Below are positions 8,337-15,797 of a DNA stretch of 48,333 nt, one piece after another; positions within the stretch are counted from its first letter, which is position 1; each line of letters starts with the position of its first letter. The stretch covers positions 1-48,333 of the forward strand of contig CAJTOH010000029.1 of NCBI GenBank assembly GCA_910577685.1, in the 5' to 3' direction. The stretch comes from an uncultured Dorea sp. (GTDB taxonomy: Bacteria; Bacillota; Clostridia; Lachnospirales; Lachnospiraceae). The notes below the pieces were generated by a model, which made no database searches, had not been told where the DNA came from, and was given only the letters and a program-made list of their open reading frames with translations. The position numbers were made by a program, and so were the translations under genes.

Positions 8337-10484
8337 TTATGCATCTTTCTTCACGAGCTTTAAGCGCATCACATACCACAACGCACCCGTGATACATACG
8401 GAAGAATATGCCCCGCAGATAACGCCTACCATAAGCGGAGCCGCAAACTCACGGATGGAGCTGACGCCCATGACGAACAGGATCGCCACCATCACAAACG
8501 TAGTCAGCGAAGTGTAAATACTTCTGGTAAGGGTCTGGGTTATACTCTTGTTCACCACGCTTATCAGATCCGTCTTCTTCGTCTGGTAATGAAGCTCCTC
8601 ACGGATACGGTCAAAGATAACAATGGTCGCATTGATCGAGTAACCTACGATCGTCAGCATACATGCGATAAACGTATTTCCTACGGAAATCCTTGCAATT
8701 GCGTAGAATCCAACTACAATCAGGACGTCGTGGAGAAGCGCCAGAATCGCGCTTGCCGCAAAACGGATATCCTTGAACCTGAACCAGATATACAAAAGCA
8801 TACAGATCGTCGAAATAATTACCGCCACAACTGCATCCTGACGCATCTCGTTACTTACCGTAGAACTGATATTTTCAGCCGTAATCAGCGACTCGTCCAC
8901 CTTGAACTCATCCACCATCGCCTGATTCAGCTCCTCACGCTGGTCAAGGGAAAGCGTCACGGTCTTGATGATCACCTGATTGGTTCCCGCAACCTTCTGC
9001 GTCTGCACATTCTTATCCCCGGTAATCTTTTCCACAACCGGAACGATCTTCTCGTCAATCTCATCTATAGAAAATTCCTCTTTAAAGGTCACATTGGTAG
9101 AAGTACCGCCCTCAAACTCAAGGCTGTACGCAAACGCGCCCTTCCCCTGTGAGGAATTCACACCCATAACTGCTAAGCTTGCTGCGATGAGGAGAGCAGA
9201 AACTGCAAAGAACACCTTCCTCTTCTCCACAAACCCAATCGGCTCCCGCTCCTTCTTGGGACGATAATACAGGCTCTCTTTGCGCATGCCCACCGCATAG
9301 AAAGAAAATACGAGCAGTCTCGTAACCACAAGGGCCGTAAACATAGACACAATAATACCGATGGCCAGAGTCTGTGCAAATCCTTTAACCGGACCGGAAC
9401 CTCTAAACCACAGCACCGCCGCCGCAATCAGCGTAGTCACATTGCCGTCCACAATGGCTGACATAGCCTTTTGGAAGCCTGTCTTAAGAGAATTCTTCAC
9501 GCTCTTGCCCCGGGACATCTCCTCGCGGACACGGGCAAATATAATGACGTTGGCATCCACAGCCATACCGATACCAAGGATGATACCTGCAATACCCGGC
9601 AGCGTCAGCGTAACGTTAAACGCGTTCAGGACGAGCAAAACCAGCTCCGTATAGATCAAAAGCGCAAGCCCGGATGCAAATCCCGGAAGATAGTACACGA
9701 AAATCATAAACACGATAATCAGCGCCAGACCGATTGCCCCCGCTTTCAGACTGGTACTAATCGCCTGCTCTCCCAACTGCGCTCCGACTACATTGGAACG
9801 AAGTTCTTCCAGTTCTAACTTAAGGCCTCCGATACGGATGGTGGAAGCCAGATTGTCCGCCTCATCGAATGTAAAGTTACCGGAAATATATGCCTGTCCG
9901 GTATCAATCTCTTGTCTGACAACCGGATCGCTTATCACCGCCCCGTCATAGACAATATTAATCTTCTTTCCTACATTCTCCTTGGTAGCCTCCGCAAACT
10001 TCTCTTTTCCCTTATCGTTCAGCGTCAGCTCTACCGAGTATTCCCGATTCTTCATGCTGTCTTCCCCGGCCCTTGCCGTCGCCGTCTCCACATCGGAACC
10101 CGTAAGCACGGTCTCGCCGTCTTCCGTCTGGAACTCAAGCGCACCCGGTTTTCCAAGCTCGTCTAAGATCTTGTTGGCGTCCGTCACGCCCGGAATCTCA
10201 ATATTGATCCTGTCGTTTCCCTCCTGATAAACGCTTGCCTCCGTACTGTATTGCTCCACACGTCTCTGAAGCTTGTAGATCGTGTCGCTCATCTCTTCAT
10301 CCGACGGGTTCTTGTCCTTAACCTGATACGTGATGCTGACGCCGCCCGCCAGATCCAGGCCAAGCTTGATGTTCCTCATCGCCCCGGTTCCGGTTTTGCC
10401 GAATCCGACCGCCACGGTAAATCCCATCAGTGCAATGAGGATCACCGTAAGTATCAGGCTTATGATACCTCTGTTCTTCTTCAT
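8337..10484 (-). CDS. secDF: Fused protein translocase subunits SecD/SecF
   Basis: A 715-residue membrane protein in which SecD and SecF are joined in one chain, as in Bacillus SecDF. It assists SecYEG by pulling exported proteins through with proton-motive force. The SecD half starts with one membrane segment, followed by the extracytoplasmic P1 domain (~35-240) and five further segments containing LPGIAGIILGIGMAVDANV. The SecF half begins near residue 415 with its own first membrane segment, a periplasmic-type loop and five segments including TIVGYSINATIVIFDRIRE. It begins 14 bases after scfB and shares its transcript. RBS AGGAAG precedes the ATG. Confidence 0.95.
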   Translation of the reverse strand: MKKNRGIISLILTVILIALMGFTVAVGFGKTGTGAMRNIKLGLDLAGGVSITYQVKDKNPSDEEMSDTIYKLQRRVEQYSTEASVYQEGNDRINIEIPGVTDANKILDELGKPGALEFQTEDGETVLTGSDVETATARAGEDSMKNREYSVELTLNDKGKEKFAEATKENVGKKINIVYDGAVISDPVVRQEIDTGQAYISGNFTFDEADNLASTIRIGGLKLELEELRSNVVGAQLGEQAISTSLKAGAIGLALIIVFMIFVYYLPGFASGLALLIYTELVLLVLNAFNVTLTLPGIAGIILGIGMAVDANVIIFARVREEMSRGKSVKNSLKTGFQKAMSAIVDGNVTTLIAAAVLWFRGSGPVKGFAQTLAIGIIVSMFTALVVTRLLVFSFYAVGMRKESLYYRPKKEREPIGFVEKRKVFFAVSALLIAASLAVMGVNSSQGKGAFAYSLEFEGGTSTNVTFKEEFSIDEIDEKIVPVVEKITGDKNVQTQKVAGTNQVIIKTVTLSLDQREELNQAMVDEFKVDESLITAENISSTVSNEMRQDAVVAVIISTICMLLYIWFRFKDIRFAASAILALLHDVLIVVGFYAIARISVGNTFIACMLTIVGYSINATIVIFDRIREELHYQTKKTDLISVVNKSITQTLTRSIYTSLTTFVMVAILFVMGVSSIREFAAPLMVGVICGAYSSVCITGALWYVMRLKLVKKDA

Positions 10485-10498
10485 GGTAAACTTCCTTT

Positions 10499-11893
10499 CT
10501 ACTCATCCGCCAAAGCAGCTTTAATCATAATTGCGCACTCAACACGCTTTCTCTGCATCTCGCACCCTATATCATAGGCGTCGTGGATTGTGCCGTGGAA
10601 ATTGTAGGAATTCGCCATACATCCCCCGCTGCAATAAAACCTTGCAAAACAATCCCTGCATTTTTTCTTGGAATAGACGTTGCAGCTTTTGAATTCATCC
10701 CTGATCTCCGGTCTTACGATGCCTTCCCGCACATTTCCCATCAGAAATTCTTCCTTCCCTACAAACTGATGGCACGGATACAGATCCCCCCAAGGCGTCA
10801 CTGCCAGATACTCGGTTCCGGAACCGCATCCCGACAAACGTTTCGCCACACAGGGTCCACCGTCTAAGTCTATCATAAAATGAAAGAAATTGAAACCTTT
10901 TCCTTCTTTTTCACGTTCAATCATCACCTTCGCCAGCTTATCGTACTCCTCCATGATCTTCGGAAGATCCTCGGTCCGGATGGCATAAGGGTCGCTCTCT
11001 TCTCCCACTACAGGCTCAATGGACATCTGCTTAAACCCAAGGTCCGCAAAATGCAGAATGTCCTCCGAAAAATCCGGATTGTTCCGGGTAAACGTCCCCC
11101 GGACGTAATACCTCTCCTGTCCCCTGCTTTCCGCCAGCTTTTGGAACTTAGGGACGATCAGGTCATAGCTCCCCTTCCCATTGCGGAACGGGCGCATACG
11201 GTCGTTGACCTCCTTACGCCCGTCAAGGCTCAGCACCACATTATCCATCTCCCGGTTGACGAATTCCTGAATCTCATCGTCCAGAAGCACGCCGTTGGTG
11301 GTGACCGTAAAACGAAAACGCTTATTATGGAGCTTCTCCTGCTGCCGCCCGTAAGCCACAAGGTCCTTTACGACCTGCCAATTCATCAGCGGTTCGCCGC
11401 CAAAGAAATCCACTTCAAGATTCCTGCGGTTTCCGGAATTCGCAATCAGGAAATCCAACGCCTGCTTCCCCACCTCGTAACTCATAAGCGCCCGCCTGCC
11501 GTGGTATTCCCCTTCCTCTGCAAAACAGTATTTGCAGGCAAGGTTGCAGTCATGGGCAATATGAAGACAGAGCGCTTTCACCACCGTTTTGCGCTTCTTC
11601 ACTTCCTCTATCATATCCTCATAGGTATCTTTCACAAATAACCGGCCCGTCTCCGTAAGCTCTGTCACGTCTTCCAAAGCGTCCCTTATGTCCTCTTCGG
11701 CATACTGCCCGCCAAGCTCCCGTATAAGCCCCTCAAGGACCTCCGGCTCCTTTAGCGTCTGTTCCGTATGCTCAACCTGACACTTACATAATTCGGAAAC
11801 GACGTCGTAACACAGCTCGTCCACCACGTGAACCGCTCCGCTTACGACATCCATAACGATATTGTATCCATTATTCTGATACTGATGTATCAA
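10499..11893 (-). CDS. scfB: Thioether cross-link-forming SCIFF peptide maturase (radical SAM)
   Basis: A 464-residue SPASM-type radical SAM enzyme that installs thioether bonds in the Cys-rich SCIFF peptide encoded just upstream. An N-terminal peptide-recognition region (1-100) precedes the radical SAM cluster motif CNLACKYC at C116, C120 and C123. The C-terminal SPASM region holds many cysteines (CGSGTEY, CHQF, CRDCFARFYCSGGC) that bind two auxiliary clusters. The frame is open further upstream, but I chose the TTG at 11893: it gives the family N-terminus MIHQYQNNGYNIV and has GAAAGGGG nine bases ahead. It directly precedes secDF. Confidence 0.93.
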   Translation of the reverse strand: MIHQYQNNGYNIVMDVVSGAVHVVDELCYDVVSELCKCQVEHTEQTLKEPEVLEGLIRELGGQYAEEDIRDALEDVTELTETGRLFVKDTYEDMIEEVKKRKTVVKALCLHIAHDCNLACKYCFAEEGEYHGRRALMSYEVGKQALDFLIANSGNRRNLEVDFFGGEPLMNWQVVKDLVAYGRQQEKLHNKRFRFTVTTNGVLLDDEIQEFVNREMDNVVLSLDGRKEVNDRMRPFRNGKGSYDLIVPKFQKLAESRGQERYYVRGTFTRNNPDFSEDILHFADLGFKQMSIEPVVGEESDPYAIRTEDLPKIMEEYDKLAKVMIEREKEGKGFNFFHFMIDLDGGPCVAKRLSGCGSGTEYLAVTPWGDLYPCHQFVGKEEFLMGNVREGIVRPEIRDEFKSCNVYSKKKCRDCFARFYCSGGCMANSYNFHGTIHDAYDIGCEMQRKRVECAIMIKAALADE

Positions 11894-12025
11894 GACTATA
11901 TACCCCTTTCGTCTGTGAACTTTCCCGGGAATCCCCTTAGACGGAACTCTTCGGAAACGCTCATTTAAAAATTGCGGCCGCCGCGTAACAGCGAAAAACA
12001 GCCTCTTTTGTACGCCGCGGCACAA

Positions 12026-12054
12026 CAGAAAAAGAATCCCGCTTTACGGGATTC
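12026..12054 (-). terminator. Terminator/attenuator between scfA and scfB
   Basis: On the minus strand GAATCCCG pairs perfectly with CGGGATTC around a five-base loop and is followed by TTTTTCTG. It lies between the peptide gene and its maturase, so most transcripts from the scfA promoter probably stop here, giving more precursor than enzyme. Confidence 0.8.
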
Positions 12055-12100
12055 TCCGCCTGCGGCAAAACCGCAGCAGCGCCATCATTCTAAAAACAGC

Positions 12101-12244
12101 TTATCTCTTCTGCTCGCATGTCTGATTGCCCACTGTGCAGGACGTCTTACATGCGGACTGGCAGGATGTCTGACACTCGCCACATCCGCCTTTCTTCAAA
12201 CTATTGTTCATGGTCTGTGTATTTAATGTCTTTACATGCTTCAT
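12101..12244 (-). CDS. scfA: SCIFF RiPP precursor peptide (six cysteines in forty-five)
   Basis: A 47-residue Cys-rich precursor peptide, too short for usual gene finding. It starts MKHVKTLNT like the family and has exactly six cysteines at 21, 24, 28, 32, 36 and 43 within GGCGECQTSCQSACKTSC and TVGNQTCEQKR. This is the hallmark of the SCIFF family, nearly universal in Clostridia, whose cysteines are linked to neighbouring residues by the adjacent radical SAM maturase. Of two in-frame ATGs I chose 12244, nine bases from AAGGAGG; the one at 12250 is only three bases away. It has its own promoter and is followed by a terminator before scfB. The mature function remains unknown. Confidence 0.93.
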   Translation of the reverse strand: MKHVKTLNTQTMNNSLKKGGCGECQTSCQSACKTSCTVGNQTCEQKR

Positions 12245-12280
12245 GGTCATGTTCCTCCTTATTTTTGCTTGACTTGTGTT

Positions 12281-12309
12281 ATTATATCATTACATTTTCA
12301 TTTACGCAA
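12281..12309 (-). promoter_or_regulatory. Promoter of scfA
   Basis: On the minus strand TTGCGT (12309-12304), a 17-base spacer and a perfect TATAAT (12286-12281) lie about 37 bases ahead of the scfA start, immediately beyond the end of the TIGR04086 gene. Confidence 0.75.
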
Positions 12310-12346
12310 TAAGGAAGTGGAAAATATGTCTTTTAGCACGGAACTT

Positions 12347-12721
12347 CTACGACAGCATACCTCCCGCCATTCCGCCTCCCGCACACAGAACGAAGGTCGT
12401 TATCAGATTTGCAGCGTCTCCGTTCAGCGTTCGGTACACGCCGAGGGTAATCAACAGAAGCAGCGCAAAGTAGCCGATCCCTAAACCCAGCCCCCACAGA
12501 TATCTCCTCACTTTTGCAAACTTTCCGATAATGATCCCGCCAAGCAGCGTCGCCATAATATAGATTGCCACAATGGCCGCCGACACAGCCTTTTCGTTTA
12601 ACTCAAACCTAAATAGGGCGACTGCCAGCAGCAATAACAGTATTCCTGTAACGACGTAAGAAACCAAAAGCGACTTTAATACCCACATGACCCACGAATC
12701 TTTTTGGAGCTTTCTTTCCAT
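12347..12721 (-). CDS. TIGR04086 family membrane protein
   Basis: A 124-residue protein with four predicted membrane helices, roughly at residues 13-36, 42-63, 71-93 and 97-122 as seen from the hydrophobic stretches, and a short positively charged N-terminus (MERKLQKDSW). Its position immediately upstream of scfA matches the TIGR04086 family, which is conserved next to the SCIFF genes in Clostridia but has no assigned function. The second in-frame ATG (12721) is chosen because AGGAGG is seven bases ahead; the first ATG at 12727 would almost touch it. It might help export or anchor the SCIFF peptide, but that is only inferred from location. Confidence 0.85.
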   Translation of the reverse strand: MERKLQKDSWVMWVLKSLLVSYVVTGILLLLLAVALFRFELNEKAVSAAIVAIYIMATLLGGIIIGKFAKVRRYLWGLGLGIGYFALLLLITLGVYRTLNGDAANLITTFVLCAGGGMAGGMLS

Positions 12722-12783
12722 TCCCATCCCTCCTTGTCTAACACAAGGTATGATAAAAGCTTTGAAGATATTCCTGAAAACAT

Positions 12784-12820
12784 AAAAATAGGGAGATAAT
12801 GTGCTTATCCCCCTAAAAAA
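12784..12820 (-). terminator. Terminator after spoVT
   Basis: On the minus strand TAGGGGGATAA pairs with TTATCTCCCTA around GCACA and is followed by TTTTTATG, starting seven bases after the spoVT stop. The A run on its other side is also typical. Confidence 0.8.
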
Positions 12821-12826
12821 CTTATC

Positions 12827-13375
12827 CTACTGCTCCATCTGGCTCCCTAAAAATCCTGCCGCACATGCCGCCATCTTCTGTTCAAGCTCCCCAAGCTTTT
12901 TCTTGGGGTCGCGGGATAACAGAATCACACCGCCGATAATGTCCCCCTCGCAGATGATAGGGCTTATGATCTCGTGTTCATAATCTTCATCCTGGGCGTC
13001 TGTAACAGGGATATATACTTTATCCCCTGCGGACGCCGCAAGCTGCGACCTGCCGCCTAAGCACTTTTCAAGCTGTCTGCTGATATACTTGTCCTGAAGC
13101 TCCTTCTTACCATTTCCCGCCGCCGCAATAATCTGGTCCATATCGCAGACGCATACAAGACAGTTAATGGTCTGCGCAAGGCTCTCGGCATACTGCTTGG
13201 CAAATGTAGACAATTCCCCGATGGGGGAGTATTTTTTTAAGATAATTTCGCCTTCCCGGTCCGTGAAGATCTCCAATGGGTCGCCCTCCCGAATCCTCAG
13301 CGTCCGCCGGATTTCTTTCGGGATTACCACCCGGCCCAAGTCATCTATCCTACGTACAATTCCTGTCGCTTTCAT
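12827..13375 (-). CDS. spoVT: Stage V sporulation protein T (AbrB-like regulator)
   Basis: A 182-residue transcription factor of late sporulation in the forespore. The first ~50 residues form the AbrB swapped-hairpin DNA-binding domain, with the conserved GIVRRIDDLGRVVIPKEIRR and LRIREGDPLEIF. Residues ~55-180 form the GAF-like ligand domain that distinguishes SpoVT from short AbrB. In Bacillus it tunes sigma-G genes and germination. The ATG at 13375 has GGAGGA eight bases upstream. It is followed by its own terminator. The 256 bases upstream (13376-13631) contain no gene apart from the terminator of the next gene. Confidence 0.95.
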   Translation of the reverse strand: MKATGIVRRIDDLGRVVIPKEIRRTLRIREGDPLEIFTDREGEIILKKYSPIGELSTFAKQYAESLAQTINCLVCVCDMDQIIAAAGNGKKELQDKYISRQLEKCLGGRSQLAASAGDKVYIPVTDAQDEDYEHEIISPIICEGDIIGGVILLSRDPKKKLGELEQKMAACAAGFLGSQMEQ

Positions 13376-13576
13376 AGTATCGATTCCTCCATCTGTAGAT
13401 TTTCATATCACTAATTCGTAATGATACTATTATCTGTAAATGAAGGGATTTTATACCGTGAAACCGGAATTCTTATATGTTCCTATATATTGTTACTCTG
13501 CTTTGCAATTCTATACCTTGATGGATCTTGGAAATGAAAAACTGCCGCCGGCTGCTTTTCCGTAAATGACGGTATG

Positions 13577-13610
13577 AAAAAGCTCTGAAACATACCTGCC
13601 CCAGAGCTTT
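13577..13610 (-). terminator. Terminator after the AAA-ATPase/nuclease gene
   Basis: On the minus strand AAAGCTCTG pairs with CAGAGCTTT, followed by a short T run. The same hairpin, with few changes, occurs at 28551-28586 beside a relic of a related gene. Confidence 0.75.
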
Positions 13611-13631
13611 CATTTACCTCTATATTATTCA

Positions 13632-15323
13632 TTATTTTTCTGCAAGCATAACTCTGCACCGCTTTTTATAACATGCAATCCCGTATTTGAGGATATTCTC
13701 TACCCCGTCGTCTTCAAGGTCATCTTCATATCTGGTATACTTGATCTGTTCTAATGCCTCTTTGCAAGCAGCGTCCAGATCTCCGTCGTGTGCATATTTC
13801 ACCTCTATGATAATCCCCATATCTCCGGTATCCGGTTCCGCAAGGATATCCGCATAACCTTCGCCCATTTCCCGGTTGGAAGAGATTCCCCATCGGTTCT
13901 TCACACCTAAAATTCCAAGCAGAACGCCATGATAAAAGTTCTCTTTCATGTCAGTTCTTACAGCCGTATCCCGGATACTGATGGTCTTCTTCAAATAATC
14001 ATTGAAAATCTTTTCTACATTTTCTGCATCCTCATTCTGCAGAGCATTACAGAAACGATTCAACATATCACCGTCTTCCCGAACATTCTCCTTAAAAAAT
14101 TCCATAATCTGCGTCACATAAATATCCCGAATTTCCAGATTGGGAATTGCCAGTTTCATCTGCCTTCCCTCTGCCTTTCCCCGCTGGGTCAAATAACCGG
14201 TGGTAAAGAGCAGGCTCCAGATATTTTCAATCGTCTGGTAAATCTCCAAATACGTAAGCTCCTGATGAATTTCTTTCATAATGACCTCACCTGCTACCAG
14301 ACGCTCAATCTCCCGCTTGGTCGTAACATTTGCCGATTCCTGAATAAACCGTTTCACTGCGTCATTGCTGCTGGTATTGATCCAGTAATTCTCAGGCTGT
14401 ACATGAGGCTCACTCCTGATCCTGTCACAATGGTTCAGCACATCCCACGGGCAATATACCGATGCATTTCCAAATTGATATCCTTCATACCACCTTTTTA
14501 CTTCCTCGTAATGATCGGCCACATCATAATACTCCAGAAGTTCCCTCACCTCTTTGTCTGTAAAACCAAAGTATTCATCAAAACGCTCATCTGCAATCGT
14601 CAACACTTTCAGATTATTAAGCCCGGTAAAGATACTCTCTTTAGAAATCCTAAGGCAACCGGTCAACACTGCAAGTTTCAGGCTGTTGTTTGTTTTAAGC
14701 GCCTCTCCCAGCAGACTTCGGATTAGGGAGACCATCTGGTCATAATACCCCTTCTCATGAGCCTTTGCCAAAGGGACATCATATTCATCAATTAACAGAA
14801 TTACCTTTGTACCATGATGCTTCTCCAACAATTCCGATAGGACTCTCAGGCTATTACAAAATACCGCTTCCGACATATTATCATCCAGAAGTTTACGGTA
14901 TTCCGCTTTGTCCTGTTCACTTAAGGCATCACTCTCCAAAAGATATTGTACTTTTGCAGGAACTCTTTTCATAATCTGGACTGCCATTTCAAATGCCATT
15001 TCATAGTTCCGTGCGTCAATCCCTTTCATGGAAACTGAAATAACCGGATATTTCCCCATATATTCCTCACAAAGCACAGTTTCTTTTGAGATATCCAGCC
15101 TGTTAAAAATACTCTTATCTCCATCCAATGAGAAAAAGTGTTCCAGCATGCTCATATTCAATGATTTACCAAATCTTCTAGGACGGGTGAACAGATTCAC
15201 CGCTCCCCAGTTATGAAGTAATTCGATAATAAGCCCTGTCTTATCTATATAGTAAAAATTTTCTTTCCTGATTTCTTCAAAATTTTCAATCCCTATCGGA
15301 AGTTTTTTCTTTCGCATCTCCAT
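13632..15323 (-). CDS. AAA-ATPase-like / PD-(D/E)XK nuclease family protein
   Basis: A 563-residue protein of the family annotated as AAA-ATPase-like with a C-terminal PD-(D/E)XK nuclease domain (DUF1703). The N-terminus LPIGIENFEEIRKENFYYIDKT is typical. The P-loop is the family's RPRRFGKSLNMSM (residues 47-59), and LLIDEYDVPL serves as Walker B. The C-terminal nuclease-like core shows GYADILAEP and IIEVKYAHD. These genes occur in many copies in gut anaerobes; roles in mobile DNA or defence have been guessed but not shown. I chose the ATG at 15323; an earlier in-frame ATG at 15344 sits too close to its GGAG. It appears to be a single-gene unit. A 3' relic of a sibling copy lies at 28586-28670. 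Confidence 0.88.
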   Translation of the reverse strand: MEMRKKKLPIGIENFEEIRKENFYYIDKTGLIIELLHNWGAVNLFTRPRRFGKSLNMSMLEHFFSLDGDKSIFNRLDISKETVLCEEYMGKYPVISVSMKGIDARNYEMAFEMAVQIMKRVPAKVQYLLESDALSEQDKAEYRKLLDDNMSEAVFCNSLRVLSELLEKHHGTKVILLIDEYDVPLAKAHEKGYYDQMVSLIRSLLGEALKTNNSLKLAVLTGCLRISKESIFTGLNNLKVLTIADERFDEYFGFTDKEVRELLEYYDVADHYEEVKRWYEGYQFGNASVYCPWDVLNHCDRIRSEPHVQPENYWINTSSNDAVKRFIQESANVTTKREIERLVAGEVIMKEIHQELTYLEIYQTIENIWSLLFTTGYLTQRGKAEGRQMKLAIPNLEIRDIYVTQIMEFFKENVREDGDMLNRFCNALQNEDAENVEKIFNDYLKKTISIRDTAVRTDMKENFYHGVLLGILGVKNRWGISSNREMGEGYADILAEPDTGDMGIIIEVKYAHDGDLDAACKEALEQIKYTRYEDDLEDDGVENILKYGIACYKKRCRVMLAEK

Positions 15324-15344
15324 CTCTTTCCACGCTCCTTCCAT

Positions 15345-15674
15345 GCTCCTTAAGCCATTGCCTGCCTTGGATTATTAAATACATTATAGCAACTAAGCGG
15401 CGGCTTTTCCATAGAAATCTTCCGGTTCCCGAAGTTCCCGGTCATCAATCCCTTTATACCGTCCCTGCCACATGCCTTCTTCATCCGTATCCCACGCTGC
15501 ACGGCTACAATTTAGGGAAAGCTCCTTATGGTTCATCACTCCGGTGGGCCGATATAACAAATTATACCTAAAAAAATACAAATCATCCCACCCCCACCAA
15601 AGCAAAATTCTTATCTGCTATTATATAGCGAAAGTAGTAAATGGATAAAAATGATAGTTGATAGGAGAATGAAT
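15345..15674. other. Intergenic stretch with no convincing gene
   Basis: This 330-base divergent region between the AAA-ATPase gene and the transport locus contains a 70-codon minus-strand frame at 15393-15605 without a clear RBS or recognisable family. The AT-rich part near 15615-15630 (TATTATATAG) could hold the -10 element of the transport locus, but I see no good -35. Confidence 0.4.
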
Positions 15675-15791
15675 ATGACAGATTGTAACAACAAACCCCG
15701 GGTGCTTTTTTCCGCGCAGGCGGAAGCTGCATATGACAGAAGTATAGAAGCTCTGTGCCGGGACAGAGGGAGCATGTCAGACGAAAGGTGA
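15675..15791 (+). CDS. Short upstream ORF of the amino-acid transport locus
   Basis: A possible 38-residue peptide beginning MTDCNNKPRVLF and ending in GSMSDER. It has a good AGGAG site seven bases before its ATG (another in-frame ATG lies two codons earlier), and its TGA is six bases from the ATG of the transporter, which uses the GAGGAAAA inside the overlap as its own RBS. It has no signal peptide or membrane segment. It could be a translated leader that couples expression of the transporter, or simply chance. No homologue is recognised. Confidence 0.35.
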   Translation: MTDCNNKPRVLFSAQAEAAYDRSIEALCRDRGSMSDER

Positions 15792-15797
15792 GGAAAA

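Noticed and set aside
10880..11641. 253-codon plus-strand frame inside scfB
   Set aside because: It is antisense to the radical SAM motifs of scfB and shows no recognisable domain.
13929..14726. 265-codon plus-strand frame inside the AAA-ATPase gene
   Set aside because: It is the mirror of a conserved coding frame; no RBS and no sensible protein pattern.
15393..15605. 70-codon minus-strand frame upstream of the AAA-ATPase gene
   Set aside because: No convincing RBS, no family recognised, and the start lies in AT-rich sequence; kept only as part of the intergenic note.
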